This document shows, one piece after another, positions 24,081 to 32,579 of a DNA stretch of 64,000 nucleotides (position 1 is the first letter of the stretch; the number at the start of each line of letters is the position of its first letter). A model generated the notes under the pieces. It saw only the letters and a program-made list of their open reading frames with translations. It was not told the origin of the DNA and ran no database searches. The stretch covers positions 165,048-229,047 of the forward strand of contig CAMAWH010000001.1 in the NCBI GenBank assembly GCA_945861635.1. The letters are read 5' to 3'. Source of the DNA: Klebsiella pneumoniae. Its GTDB lineage: Bacteria; Myxococcota_A; UBA796; SXON01. Made by a program: the position numbers and the translations under genes.

Positions 24081-25295
24081 ATGAACGTCCTCTTCCTCTC
24101 GCCTGCGTACCCCCCGGAGATGCGCGAGTTCACGCGCGGCCTTACCGAGGTTGGCGCTACTGTTTGGGCCGTCGGAGATCAAACGTCGGCCCACGTCGCT
24201 CACGACCTGCGCGGGTGGGTGGCCGCGTATCTTTCGGTGCCTCGCCTCCTCGAGGAGGCCGACGTGATCGCGCGGGTGCATCGCTGGCTGAACGGACGCG
24301 TGCCCGACCGGATTGAGACGAACTGGGAGCCGCTGACCCTCACGGCGGCGGCGTTGCGTGAGCGGCTGGGCGTTCCCGGAATGTCTAGGAAACAGGCGGA
24401 TCTTTTTCGAGACAAGCCGTCGATGCGCGCGGCGGTCACCGCCGCCGGGCTGCGCGCGCCCCGCACGGCCCGCGTGCGCACGCGCGCGGAGTTGGCGGAC
24501 GCCGCCCGTTTCACCGGGTTTCCACTCATCCTCAAGCCAGTCGCCGGCGCTGGAAGCGCCGACACCCATCGGGTCGACAACGAGGAGCAACTGGAGGCGC
24601 TGATTCGGCTGGTCGATCGCATGGAGTTGTCGTGTGAGGAGTTCGTCGTGGGTGACGAACTGACGTACGACACGATTTGCCTCGACGGCAGGCCCGTGTA
24701 TGAAAGCGTCAGCTACTACATCCCGAATGTGCTGGACGCGCGGAAGCATGAATGGGTCAGCCCCATCACCATGACGGTACGCGATCTCGCCCATCCGGCC
24801 ATCGCGGGCGGCATCGAGCTCGGACGTGGCGTCCTTTCCGCGCTGGGAATGGGGACGGGGTTCACCCACATGGAATGGTTCCGCAATGGCGATGGTGACG
24901 CGATCTTCGGAGAGATCGCCGCCCGCTCGCCGGGTGCGTGCATGGTGGATCTCATGAACTACTGTAGCGATATCGACCTGTTCCGCGAGTGGGCCCGCGT
25001 CGTCTGTCACGGGGAGTTTGCTGCCGATGCAACGCGTCGATACAATTCGGCGATCATCTTCAAGCGGGCGCAAGGTCAGGGGCGCATCCGCGGCAGCTCG
25101 GGACTCGACGCGTTTCGCGCACGCCATGGCCCGCATATTGTGCGGGAGGAGTTCCTTCGGCCAGGGGCAGAACGTCGTGACTGGAACCAGACGTTCCTCG
25201 CCGATGGACACATCGTGGTTCGCCATCCCGACCACGGCGTCGCGCGAGAAATGGCGGACGACGCAGCGCGGTCGATCGCCATTTATGCGGGGTAG
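24081..25295 (+). CDS. ATP-grasp domain protein (carboxylate-amine ligase-like)
   Basis: 404 residues from ATG 24081. Residues ~95-300 show ATP-grasp features: DKPSMRAAVTAAGLRAPRTA, GFPLILKPVAGAGSADTHRV (ATP-binding Lys), SCEEFVVGDELTYDTICLDG, and the metal-binding FGEIAARSPGACMVDL. The N-terminal ~95 residues (MNVLFLSPAYPPEMREFTRGL) resemble a pre-ATP-grasp Rossmann domain. Such enzymes ligate a carboxylate to an amine or thiol; the substrate is unknown. It starts 50 bases after alkB and may be co-transcribed. Confidence 0.82.
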   Translation: MNVLFLSPAYPPEMREFTRGLTEVGATVWAVGDQTSAHVAHDLRGWVAAYLSVPRLLEEADVIARVHRWLNGRVPDRIETNWEPLTLTAAALRERLGVPGMSRKQADLFRDKPSMRAAVTAAGLRAPRTARVRTRAELADAARFTGFPLILKPVAGAGSADTHRVDNEEQLEALIRLVDRMELSCEEFVVGDELTYDTICLDGRPVYESVSYYIPNVLDARKHEWVSPITMTVRDLAHPAIAGGIELGRGVLSALGMGTGFTHMEWFRNGDGDAIFGEIAARSPGACMVDLMNYCSDIDLFREWARVVCHGEFAADATRRYNSAIIFKRAQGQGRIRGSSGLDAFRARHGPHIVREEFLRPGAERRDWNQTFLADGHIVVRHPDHGVAREMADDAARSIAIYAG

Positions 25296-25329
25296 GGGCG
25301 CGCACAAATGGAGCGCCACCCGGACAGGA

Positions 25330-25335
25330 TACGTT
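25330..25335 (+). promoter_or_regulatory. Candidate leaderless -10 (TACGTT)
   Basis: TACGTT, seven bases (GCCACGG), then ATG 25343; no Shine-Dalgarno site. Confidence 0.4.
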
Positions 25336-25342
25336 GCCACGG

Positions 25343-25777
25343 ATGCGCAGCGTTGGCTCGACGCGAACGAAGGGAATCGCGGCAGTACTCGGACTTGCTC
25401 TCCTCGGGGCAGCCCCCGCGGACGCCGTTCCGGCGCCGAAGCCGGAACGCTGCTTGCCGTTCAATCCGGACCCGGAGGATGGCGAGATGATCGCGCCGGA
25501 CGGCCTGTCCTACGAACAAGTCCGTGGCGCGCTCAACCGCGTCATCCAGACCGCCCTGAAATGCGGACAGCCCACCGGAATGGGAGAGGTGCACCTCACG
25601 TTTGACTTGGTTGTGGGCTGTAACGGCATCGTGTCGAGCATCTCCGCCTCTGACGATGGCGGGGCGCCGGCGTCGTACGTCGGTTGCGTCCAGTCAGTGA
25701 TCAAAAAAGCCGACTTCCCCGCGCACGACTACGGCGATGGGTTCCCGGTGACGTACCCGGTCAACGTTTCGTGGTAG
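25343..25777 (+). CDS. Exported AgmX/PglI C-terminal-domain-like protein
   Basis: 144 residues with a signal peptide (GIAAVLGLALLGAAPADA). The mature part reads YEQVRGALNRVIQTALKCG, then GEVHLTFDLVVGCNGIVSSI, then a second Cys pair and FPVTYPVNV. This is the TonB-C-like fold found at the end of myxobacterial AgmX/PglI proteins. It converges with another protein of the same type 5 bases away on the other strand. Role unknown; perhaps envelope-spanning adventurous-motility or transport-related. Confidence 0.62.
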   Translation: MRSVGSTRTKGIAAVLGLALLGAAPADAVPAPKPERCLPFNPDPEDGEMIAPDGLSYEQVRGALNRVIQTALKCGQPTGMGEVHLTFDLVVGCNGIVSSISASDDGGAPASYVGCVQSVIKKADFPAHDYGDGFPVTYPVNVSW

Positions 25778-25781
25778 CCGC

Positions 25782-26309
25782 TTACCGCAGCGCCGGAAAC
25801 TCGAAGGGGTAGCGAACAATCGCCATTTTCCCATCCAACAAGGGTGGAAACGTCGTTTCACCCAAGAGGGACAGGACGCAGGCCTCGGTCACGTCGTCCC
25901 GGAGGCTCGTCGACTCGATCGTGGCTTCGGCTACGCGCCCCGATTCTTCAATCTTGAACTTCACGAGGACCTTGCCGCGCAACGTCGGTCGATGCTTCCG
26001 GCCGTCCGCGAAACAAGCGTCGATAGCTGGACGTTTGGCGGAGAGGGCCGCGTCCACCGCGCCCGTCGAAATCGCGCCGAGGACGATCGGCTTGGGAAGG
26101 ATCGGCTCACCGCCGATACTACCGGGCGCGCCGACCTCTGGGGGCGTCACGCCGGGTTGTGAAGAAAAAACGCCGAGTTCTGGTGATTGGACGGCCACGT
26201 CCGCGGGCACTGCGCCCGGCGACGTCACTGGCGCTGCGCGATTCGCGGATGGCGACACCTCCTGCATTCCGCCGGAACATCCCGCGAGCACAGCGAGCGC
26301 AACGAGCAT
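25782..26309 (-). CDS. Lipoprotein with AgmX/PglI (TonB-C-like) C-terminal domain
   Basis: 175 residues from ATG 26309, giving signal MLVALAVLAGC with a lipobox. A Pro/Val-rich linker (~residues 15-85) precedes a C-terminal domain with AIDACFADGRKHRPTLRGKVLVKFKIEESGRVAEATI and a C-terminal FPPLLDGK..VRYPFEF, the pattern called myxo_SS_tail/AgmX-PglI C-terminal. It starts 40 bases after the methyltransferase and may be the last gene of the isc-led transcript. Confidence 0.68.
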   Translation of the reverse strand: MLVALAVLAGCSGGMQEVSPSANRAAPVTSPGAVPADVAVQSPELGVFSSQPGVTPPEVGAPGSIGGEPILPKPIVLGAISTGAVDAALSAKRPAIDACFADGRKHRPTLRGKVLVKFKIEESGRVAEATIESTSLRDDVTEACVLSLLGETTFPPLLDGKMAIVRYPFEFPALR

Positions 26310-26349
26310 GCATCGGACTAACCGGACGGCCTCCACAGCGGCGGCGGAA

Positions 26350-27096
26350 TCAGGCGCCCGCCTTCGTCCCCGTGGCCAACCCAAACAGCATGTGGTCCAC
26401 GATGCGCGCGCCTACCTGCACTGCGTGCACGGCAGCGAATGCGGGAGACGCATGGCGGTACACCTCGCGAATCCCTTCGCGGGCGGACTCCTCGATGGCG
26501 CCGGTGTCGCTCCACACGTCGACGTCTTCCACGCTGACGTAGTCATCGACGCGGACGTCGATGGCGCCTGCGTTCCGGAGGAGCACGGCGAGATCTTCAC
26601 GTAGGTAGAAGTTGCGACGCGCTTCGTTCCGGAGCCGAAGAATCTCGTAGTACTCCGCCCGATCGTCTCTCCCGTACGCGCAAAGGTGGATCAAAAGGAC
26701 ACGCCCGCCAGGCTTCAGCACCCGAACCATTTCCTTTACGGCAGCGGCATCGTCCATGAACTGAATGCCCTGGCGGCAAACCACACGGTCAAACGTGCCA
26801 TCTTCGAAGGGCAGCGACTCCCCCGGCGTTACAACCAAGGCATCGACGTGCGCACGCGCCTGCTCAAACATCGCTTCCGTGATGTCGGCGCCCACTACCC
26901 GCGCAACCCTGCCCTTGAACACCTGAGCGACCTGACCCGTACCACAGGCGACATCGAGAATCACGTGCTCCGGACGGGTATCGAGCGCATTGAACGTCAC
27001 GACGCCCAACGCGGCATCCCCGACCCAATGACTGGAGACGTTGTAGCGCGCCGCCCGTGCGGTGAAGTGACTGTGAACGAGGGGATCGATGGACAC
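26350..27096 (-). CDS. Class I SAM-dependent methyltransferase (UbiE/COQ5-like)
   Basis: 248 residues from GTG 27096, which follows GGAG at 5 bases. Motif I is VILDVACGTGQVAQVF; motif II-like FDRVVCRQGIQFMDDAAAV; post-motif LKPGGRVLLIHL. The fold and motifs match Methyltransf_11/UbiE proteins acting on small molecules or quinones; the substrate is not evident. It starts 38 bases after the ferredoxin stop and so may be transcribed with the isc genes. Confidence 0.82.
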   Translation of the reverse strand: MSIDPLVHSHFTARAARYNVSSHWVGDAALGVVTFNALDTRPEHVILDVACGTGQVAQVFKGRVARVVGADITEAMFEQARAHVDALVVTPGESLPFEDGTFDRVVCRQGIQFMDDAAAVKEMVRVLKPGGRVLLIHLCAYGRDDRAEYYEILRLRNEARRNFYLREDLAVLLRNAGAIDVRVDDYVSVEDVDVWSDTGAIEESAREGIREVYRHASPAFAAVHAVQVGARIVDHMLFGLATGTKAGA

Positions 27097-27134
27097 GGCG
27101 GCTCCGGACGGCGCGTTCTAGCCCGGATTCCCGC

Positions 27135-27536
27135 TCAGTGCCCTTCCTTCACGAGGTTGCGGTTCCACGCCGGAATCTCCACGACGATGTCTTGCAACCC
27201 GTCGGGAACGCACTGGCACGCGAGCCGAGACGTCGACTGGAGCGCCGGAGCGGTGTCCAGCATGTCCTCTTCCTCTTCCGACGGCTCGTTGGCCGAGGCG
27301 CCGCCCTTCCGGACGTAGACGTGGCACGTCGAACAGGCGCAGACCCCACCGCACGCATGGTCGACGTCGATTCCCAATTCCAACAACGACGCCAACAAGC
27401 TTCCCGGCTGTCCTGGCTCCGCATACGGAATTTTCGACGGATCGACGGTCACGACGATCGTCCCCACCGTGATGGTGTACGCGCGCGTCGGAAGCGGCGG
27501 CGCCACCGACTTCATGAAGGGATTTTTGCCGCTCAT
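27135..27536 (-). CDS. fdx: ISC-type [2Fe-2S] ferredoxin
   Basis: 133 residues. The cluster ligands appear as [14 protein letters not shown] plus a downstream LACQC, matching the C-x5-C-x2-C...C pattern of Fdx. It supplies electrons for cluster assembly on IscU. An N-terminal extension of ~20 residues ([15 protein letters not shown]) precedes the beta-grasp core, making it longer than E. coli Fdx (~111). Its ATG overlaps the hscA stop (ATGA). It is the last gene of the canonical isc set here. Confidence 0.9.
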   Translation of the reverse strand: MSGKNPFMKSVAPPLPTRAYTITVGTIVVTVDPSKIPYAEPGQPGSLLASLLELGIDVDHACGGVCACSTCHVYVRKGGASANEPSEEEEDMLDTAPALQSTSRLACQCVPDGLQDIVVEIPAWNRNLVKEGH

Positions 27537-29335
27537 GAATCCACCATACCCAGTTGGCGTCCGACGTCATCTGCCTCGCGACCGGAGAGGGCCCGTGTCA
27601 GGTCGCGCTCGATGCGGCGCTGCGCAAATGGCGCCGTCGCGGCGTCCAACTCGTGCGAGAGATCACCGATGCGCGTGCGATCGTCTCCGGGAAGCGCCGT
27701 GCGCAGGCGCGCGGCAATGACCTCGATTTTTTCCAACTCGCCGTCGATGAGCAGCTCCCCGTCCGTCGTAAGCGCCTTCACCACGGCAGCGAGGATTCCC
27801 TCCGCTTCGACACGGGCTTCGATGAGCAGGCGCACATCGACGTCCGTCTCCGCGTGGTCGATGCTGTCTTCGAGCATGCGCTCAATGTCCTCGTCGGTGA
27901 GGCCGTAGCTTGGCTTCACGTCGATCCGCGCTTCGATCCCCGTATGTTCTTCCTTCGCGCTGACGCGGAGGATGCCATCGGCGTCAACCGTAAACTCCAC
28001 GCGCACACGCGGAACGCCGGCCGGCAACGGCGGCAAACCGCGCAGCACGAGCGTGGCCAACGAGCGATTATCCGCCGCCAACTCCCGATCTCCCTGCACA
28101 ACGTGCAGGGAGATCGCCGTCTGACCGTCTACCTGCGTTGTAAAAGTGTGCGTTGCGTTCACCGGAAGCGTCGAACAGCGGGGAATGAACTTCTCGGTGA
28201 CACCACCGAACATCTCCAACCCGAGCGAGAGCGGAATCACATCGAGGAGGAGCAGATCGCCGGCGAGCGCGGAGGAACCCGTCAGGATGTCCGCCTGCAT
28301 TGCCGCGCCGAGCGCCACGACCTCGTCCGGATCGAGGTCACAGAAGGGCTCCCGCCCGAAAAGATCCGCCACGTAGCTCCGCACCAGCGGAACCCGCGTG
28401 GACCCGCCCACCAACACGACCGCCTCGATCCTGTCAGCGGTCAATCCAGCGTCTCGCAACGCTTGCCGACAGGACGCGCCCGTGCGCTCCACAATGGGTC
28501 GAATCAGCAGCTCGAATTCCGCACGTGTGACGGTTCTTCCTTCCTTTGTCGCCACCTGGTCCGTCGTGAGCGCACACTTGATCGCCTCGGCCAGCGCTAC
28601 CAACGAGCGTGCGCTGGCGTCGTCGGCTGCATCGAGGCCGAACGTGGACGCCAGTGCCCGGTCGAAGTCGTCTCCGCCGAGATGGGTGTCCCCCGCCGTG
28701 GAGAGTACCTGGAAGACGCCATCGTTCAACTCCAGAACGGAGATGTCAAAGGTTCCTCCCCCAAGATCGTAGACAGCAAAGACGCCATCCTTCCGCTTGT
28801 CCAACCCGTAGGCAATCGCCGCCGCCGTGGGCTCGTTCAGCAGGCGCAAAACCTCGATACCGGCTATTCGCGCAGCGTCTTTCGTGGCCTGCCGCTGCGC
28901 GTCGTCGAAATACGCGGGCACCGTAATCACCGCTCCGCCCGGCTCGCCGAACAGACAGTCCACCGCCGTCGATCGGAGCACCCGAAGCACCTCCGCGCTG
29001 ACTTCCACCGGCGTGACGGGAGCGTGCCCCTCGACGATAAACCGAACGAACTTGCTTTCCGACTCATCCATCGTGTAGCGAAACAGCGCGGCATCCGCGC
29101 GACACTCGGCTGGCGCGCGCCCCATGAAGCGTTTGACGCTGGTGAACGTGCGATGCGGATGGGAAGGCGCTTCCGCACGCGCAACGGCACCGACAACGAC
29201 CGCGCCGTCGTCGTAGCGAACCGCGGACGGAAGCATGGACGCGCCGTCATCCACGCGCAGGCAGCGCGCGCGTCCGTCCATCACAACGGCCACGAGCGAA
29301 TTTGTAGTGCCGAGGTCAATCCCGATGTTGGGCAT
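27533..29335 (-). CDS. hscA: Fe-S assembly Hsp70 chaperone HscA
   Basis: 600 residues, close to E. coli HscA (616). Hsp70 signatures: [15 protein letters not shown] at the N-terminus, [16 protein letters not shown] near residue 190 and [14 protein letters not shown] near 310. The substrate-binding domain begins near 375. Its place between hscB and fdx identifies it as HscA rather than DnaK. It accepts IscU from HscB and drives cluster release. The mRNA contains a perfect 13-bp-arm hairpin within the substrate-binding region (see 28087-28115). Confidence 0.93.
   Translation of the reverse strand: MPNIGIDLGTTNSLVAVVMDGRARCLRVDDGASMLPSAVRYDDGAVVVGAVARAEAPSHPHRTFTSVKRFMGRAPAECRADAALFRYTMDESESKFVRFIVEGHAPVTPVEVSAEVLRVLRSTAVDCLFGEPGGAVITVPAYFDDAQRQATKDAARIAGIEVLRLLNEPTAAAIAYGLDKRKDGVFAVYDLGGGTFDISVLELNDGVFQVLSTAGDTHLGGDDFDRALASTFGLDAADDASARSLVALAEAIKCALTTDQVATKEGRTVTRAEFELLIRPIVERTGASCRQALRDAGLTADRIEAVVLVGGSTRVPLVRSYVADLFGREPFCDLDPDEVVALGAAMQADILTGSSALAGDLLLLDVIPLSLGLEMFGGVTEKFIPRCSTLPVNATHTFTTQVDGQTAISLHVVQGDRELAADNRSLATLVLRGLPPLPAGVPRVRVEFTVDADGILRVSAKEEHTGIEARIDVKPSYGLTDEDIERMLEDSIDHAETDVDVRLLIEARVEAEGILAAVVKALTTDGELLIDGELEKIEVIAARLRTALPGDDRTRIGDLSHELDAATAPFAQRRIERDLTRALSGREADDVGRQLGMVDS
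28087..28115 (-). repeat. Perfect inverted repeat (13-bp arms, 3-nt loop) inside hscA
   Basis: GATCTCCCTGCAC and its exact reverse complement GTGCAGGGAGATC flank three bases. In the hscA message this forms a very stable hairpin, in the codons for SLHVVQGDR. It has no T-tract, so it is not an intrinsic terminator. Confidence 0.8.
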
Positions 29336-29888
29336 CCTGCTCCTTTGCGAGGCCGGCCACGTACTTCAGTCGGGCCAGTCGGTCATCGACAAGCGCAAGG
29401 TCCCCGCGCCCATCTTCCCATTCGGTGAAAAGGGCATCGATTTCGGCGAGAATCTCGGCCCGCCGCACACCCGCCAGGGCGGCGATCGAACCTGGCCGAT
29501 CCTCCTCCTGCTCACGCCAGTCAAACATCTCCTGAAGGAAGTCGGAATCCAGCCGCGGCCCGCCCTTGTCCGCTGGAAACGGGGAGCCGGTAGCCAGGAA
29601 ACGCGCACGCTGCACGTCGTCCTTGAGGATGCGTCGGGCCTCGTTGAGCGCGGCCGTCCATTGCAACGACATCCGCCGCTCCACCGCCGGCCGGCCGGCG
29701 AACCGATCGGGATGCACCTGCCGCGCCAATGCCCGATACGCGGCCTCCATCGCCGGAAGATCGAGATGGTAGCGGCGGGGGAGCGCCAACAACGCGAACG
29801 GATCGGGCTGCGGCGGCGGTGGCTGCACGGCCCCACACCCCACGCAAACCGCGCCGGAAACGTGTTCGTGGCAGGTCCAACAGCGCAT
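29316..29888 (-). CDS. hscB: J-domain co-chaperone HscB with N-terminal zinc ribbon
   Basis: 190 residues from ATG 29888. The J domain (residues ~30-100) has the HPD motif in QVHPDRF, followed by a C-terminal three-helix domain that binds IscU. The first ~25 residues contain two CxxC pairs (CWTC...CVGC), a tetracysteine zinc-ribbon as in human HSC20 and absent from E. coli HscB (171 aa). The gene overlaps hscA by 20 bases and lies 25 bases after iscA. Confidence 0.88.
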   Translation of the reverse strand: MRCWTCHEHVSGAVCVGCGAVQPPPPQPDPFALLALPRRYHLDLPAMEAAYRALARQVHPDRFAGRPAVERRMSLQWTAALNEARRILKDDVQRARFLATGSPFPADKGGPRLDSDFLQEMFDWREQEEDRPGSIAALAGVRRAEILAEIDALFTEWEDGRGDLALVDDRLARLKYVAGLAKEQDAQHRD

Positions 29889-29912
29889 CACTCCCCTGCG
29901 GCCTCCCGTCGT

Positions 29913-30251
29913 TCAGACGGTGAAGCTCTCTCCACACGAACAGCTGGTTTTGGCGAGCGGATTGATGAACTCAAACCCCGTCTTCATCAGCTCCGACTTC
30001 CAATCGACGATCGTGCCGTTGATGAAGAGGTAGGACTTCCGGTCGACCACGACCTTCACCTTTTCACCGTCCGGGCCGAATTCAAAAACCTTGTCCTTCG
30101 GGTCGGCCGCCGCTGCGAAATCGACGAAGTACGACAGGCCCGAACAGCCGCCGCCGCGAATGCCGAGGCGAAAGACGTGATCGGGCGTCTGCCGCTTCAT
30201 CGCCAGCTCCTTGATCCGCGTGATTGCGCGCTCGGTAAGCTCGACTGCCAC
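29913..30251 (-). CDS. iscA: A-type Fe-S carrier IscA (HesB family)
   Basis: 112 residues from GTG 30251, one base after the iscU stop TAG. The three conserved Cys are present: GGGCSGLSYF and the C-terminal TSCSCGESF. N-terminal VELTERAITRIKELAMKR is family-typical. It carries or delivers Fe-S clusters to target proteins. Length equals the family norm (~107). The Val start has no strong ribosome site and is probably coupled to iscU translation. Confidence 0.92.
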   Translation of the reverse strand: MAVELTERAITRIKELAMKRQTPDHVFRLGIRGGGCSGLSYFVDFAAAADPKDKVFEFGPDGEKVKVVVDRKSYLFINGTIVDWKSELMKTGFEFINPLAKTSCSCGESFTV

Positions 30252-30252
30252 G

Positions 30253-30681
30253 CTACTTCGAGGCCTCAGCCGCCACGCCGTCCGATACGACGGCGGCCTT
30301 CGCGGCGCGCTTCCGCTGGTAGTCGGCAATTGCGGCCTTGATCGCGTCTTCGGCAAGCACCGAACAGTGGATCTTCACCGGGGGAAGGTTCAGTTCCTCC
30401 GCGATCATGCTGTTCTCGATGCCCATCGCAAACGCAACGGTCTTGCCTTTGACCATTTCGGTGACGAGCGAGCTGGACGCGATTGCGGAGCCACATCCGA
30501 ACGTCTTGAACTTGGCGTCCTCAATGATGCCGTCGTCACTGATCTTCAGCTGAAGCTTCATGACGTCGCCGCACGCCGGGGCGCCGACGAGGCCGGTACC
30601 GACATCGTCGTCGGCCTTGTTCATGGAGCCGACATTGCGTGGGTTTTCGTAGTGGTCGATGACTTTGTTGCTGTAGGCCAT
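30253..30681 (-). CDS. iscU: Fe-S cluster scaffold IscU
   Basis: 142 residues. Cluster ligands: Cys in APACGDVMKL with the conserved Asp, Cys in TFGCGSAIASSS, and Cys in KIHCSVLAEDAI just after the LPPVK motif that HscA recognises. The N-terminus YSNKVIDHYENPRNVGS is diagnostic. A C-terminal Ala/Lys-rich extension adds ~14 residues over E. coli IscU (128). It is 24 bases downstream of iscS. Confidence 0.95.
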   Translation of the reverse strand: MAYSNKVIDHYENPRNVGSMNKADDDVGTGLVGAPACGDVMKLQLKISDDGIIEDAKFKTFGCGSAIASSSLVTEMVKGKTVAFAMGIENSMIAEELNLPPVKIHCSVLAEDAIKAAIADYQRKRAAKAAVVSDGVAAEASK

Positions 30682-30705
30682 GGGGGGGTCCTCGAAAGTT
30701 GGGGG

Positions 30706-31929
30706 TTAGTGCGCGGTCCAGGAGATCGACTTCAGGTCGACGCCCTCCTTGACCAGTTCGTAGAGTGGGGACATTTCCCGCAGCCACCGCACCTTTTCGG
30801 TGATGAGCGTGACGGCGTAGTCGATTTCTTCCTTGGTGGTGAAACGGCCGATGCCGAAACGAATCGAGGTGTGGGCCAATTCCTCCTCCACGCCGAGCGC
30901 ACGGAGCACATACGACGGCTCCAACGAGGCCGAAGTGCAGGCCGACCCGCTCGAAACGGCAAGATCCTTGATCGCCATCATCATCGCCTCGCCCTCACAG
31001 TACGCAAAGCTCACATTGAGGTTTCCGGGGAGGCGGTGCTCCCAGCTACCGTTGAGGTACAACTCGTCGATATTCGCCTGCAGCGACGCCCACAGGTAGT
31101 CCCGCAGGTCACGAATGCGATCGTTTTCCCCGTTCTCAAGGGCTTCCTTCGCGATCGCACATGCCGTACCGAAGCCGACGATCTGATGGACGGCATGGGT
31201 ACCCGACCGAAGCCCGCGCTCCTGTCCACCACCGAACGCGATCGGCTCAAGACGAATCCGTGGACGTCCACGCCGAACGTACAGGGCTCCGATGCCCTTG
31301 GGACCATACATCTTGTGCGCAGAGATGCTGATGAGATCCACGTTCATGGCCGCGACATTGAACGGAATCTTTCCGATGCCCTGGACGGCGTCAGAGTGGA
31401 AGATGACGCCCTTCTCTCGGCAGATTGCGCCAATCGCCGCGATATCGCTCACGGAGCCGATTTCGTTATTGGCCCACATGATCGACACCAGAACAGTGTC
31501 GGGCCGAATCGCCTCACGTACGGACTGCGGGTCCACTCGTCCGTCCTTCTGGACAGGTAGATACGTTATTTCGAAGCCTTCCTTCTCCAAAGCATGACAC
31601 GTGTCGAGCACCGCCTTGTGCTCAATGGCGTCCGTGACGATGTGCTTGCCCTTGTCCTTGTAGAAGTGCGCAACGCCCAGAATGGCAAGATTGTCACTTT
31701 CCGTGGCACCGGACGTAAACACGATTTCCTTCGGATCCGCCCCAATCAACGCGGCAACCTGTTCACGCGCAGCTTCCACGCCTTCTTGAGCGGCCCACCC
31801 GAACGCATGGTTGCGCGACCCAGCATTGCCAAAAGTCTCGGTCAGGTAGGGCAGCATCACGTCGACCACGCGCGGATCGCACCGCGTCGTCGCGTGATTG
31901 TCCAGATAGATTGGCATTTTGAGCGACAT
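30706..31929 (-). CDS. iscS: Cysteine desulfurase IscS
   Basis: 407 residues from ATG 31929. PLP-lysine in [20 protein letters not shown]; catalytic Cys in [22 protein letters not shown]-terminus [17 protein letters not shown]. It removes sulfur from cysteine and passes it to IscU and to tRNA thiolation. The size matches the 404-residue norm. It starts 4 bases after the regulator's stop, so both are on one message. Confidence 0.95.
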   Translation of the reverse strand: MSLKMPIYLDNHATTRCDPRVVDVMLPYLTETFGNAGSRNHAFGWAAQEGVEAAREQVAALIGADPKEIVFTSGATESDNLAILGVAHFYKDKGKHIVTDAIEHKAVLDTCHALEKEGFEITYLPVQKDGRVDPQSVREAIRPDTVLVSIMWANNEIGSVSDIAAIGAICREKGVIFHSDAVQGIGKIPFNVAAMNVDLISISAHKMYGPKGIGALYVRRGRPRIRLEPIAFGGGQERGLRSGTHAVHQIVGFGTACAIAKEALENGENDRIRDLRDYLWASLQANIDELYLNGSWEHRLPGNLNVSFAYCEGEAMMMAIKDLAVSSGSACTSASLEPSYVLRALGVEEELAHTSIRFGIGRFTTKEEIDYAVTLITEKVRWLREMSPLYELVKEGVDLKSISWTAH

Positions 31930-31933
31930 CAGT

Positions 31934-32443
31934 TCATTCCGCGTGAGAAGCGTGAGGGGCGAGCATGAGGGGCGATTGAATGGCCGCGACCAGCGCCGGG
32001 GCATCCACACCGGAATGCCCATCGATGGAACAGGAAGGGCAAGCCGCCTTTTCCGTGGCGGGTGCACAGGTACGGCACGTCGTCAAATAGACCAGCGACT
32101 CCGCCAGCTCGGCCTCCAACCCTTGAAGTCGCGAGAGCGCCTCCCGTGTTTCTTCCAGCTTCGCCGCGTAGAAATCGCGAAGTTCGTGCATCATGGCCGG
32201 GCCGGACTGCCGATCCCGCAGTTCGATGAGGAAGTCCTTGATTTCCGGCAGGGAGAAGCCCAACTCCTGAAGTCGCGAGATCCAGTGGATGCGCACCAGC
32301 GAGTCGGAGTCGTACAGCCGAAAGCCCCCCTTCGTCCGACCGACCGGCGTCAGCAGGCCGAGTTCCTCGTAGAAGTGAAGCGTGCGCGACGTCCGGCCGG
32401 ACTTCTCCGACAGCTGCCCGATGCGCATCGTTTCTACGGACAT
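31934..32443 (-). CDS. MerR-family regulator heading the isc operon
   Basis: 169 residues. N-terminal MerR helix-turn-helix ([39 protein letters not shown]), a long dimerisation helix, and a C-terminal effector region with two Cys pairs (CRTC and CPSC, 9 residues apart), suited to bind a metal or Fe-S cluster. It occupies the place held in many Proteobacteria by the Rrf2-type IscR. GAGG lies 8 bases before ATG 32443. Expected to control the operon from the palindrome at 32453-32468. Confidence 0.85.
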   Translation of the reverse strand: MSVETMRIGQLSEKSGRTSRTLHFYEELGLLTPVGRTKGGFRLYDSDSLVRIHWISRLQELGFSLPEIKDFLIELRDRQSGPAMMHELRDFYAAKLEETREALSRLQGLEAELAESLVYLTTCRTCAPATEKAACPSCSIDGHSGVDAPALVAAIQSPLMLAPHASHAE

Positions 32444-32452
32444 GAAGCAAAC

Positions 32453-32498
32453 CTCACGTGAACGTAAGAGTCATAGTCGTCGAAACGGGTGACGTCAA
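32453..32498 (-). promoter_or_regulatory. isc operon promoter (TTGACG-17-TATGAC) with operator dyad
   Basis: Minus strand: TTGACG (32498-32493), 17-base spacer, TATGAC (32475-32470). Immediately downstream, over the expected start point, is the imperfect palindrome CTTACGTTCACGTGAG (32468-32453). The -35 is itself inside TGACGTCA. MerR regulators usually bind inside a 19-20 base spacer; the normal 17-base spacer and downstream dyad here argue for repression instead. Confidence 0.65.
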
Positions 32499-32579
32499 CT
32501 GCCGAGCATCCACAGTCCACGGTCGGTGGGATGCCCTACGGGATCTCCACCCTCCCCCTCGACGGACAACCCGCGGCGC

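Noticed and set aside
28087..28115. Intrinsic terminator inside hscA
   Set aside because: No T-run follows the stem on either strand and the coding frame continues.
27554..29428. 624-codon plus-strand frame across hscA
   Set aside because: Antisense shadow of hscA; no start context or domain.
30211..31560. 449-codon plus-strand frame across iscU/iscS
   Set aside because: Antisense to two unmistakable genes.
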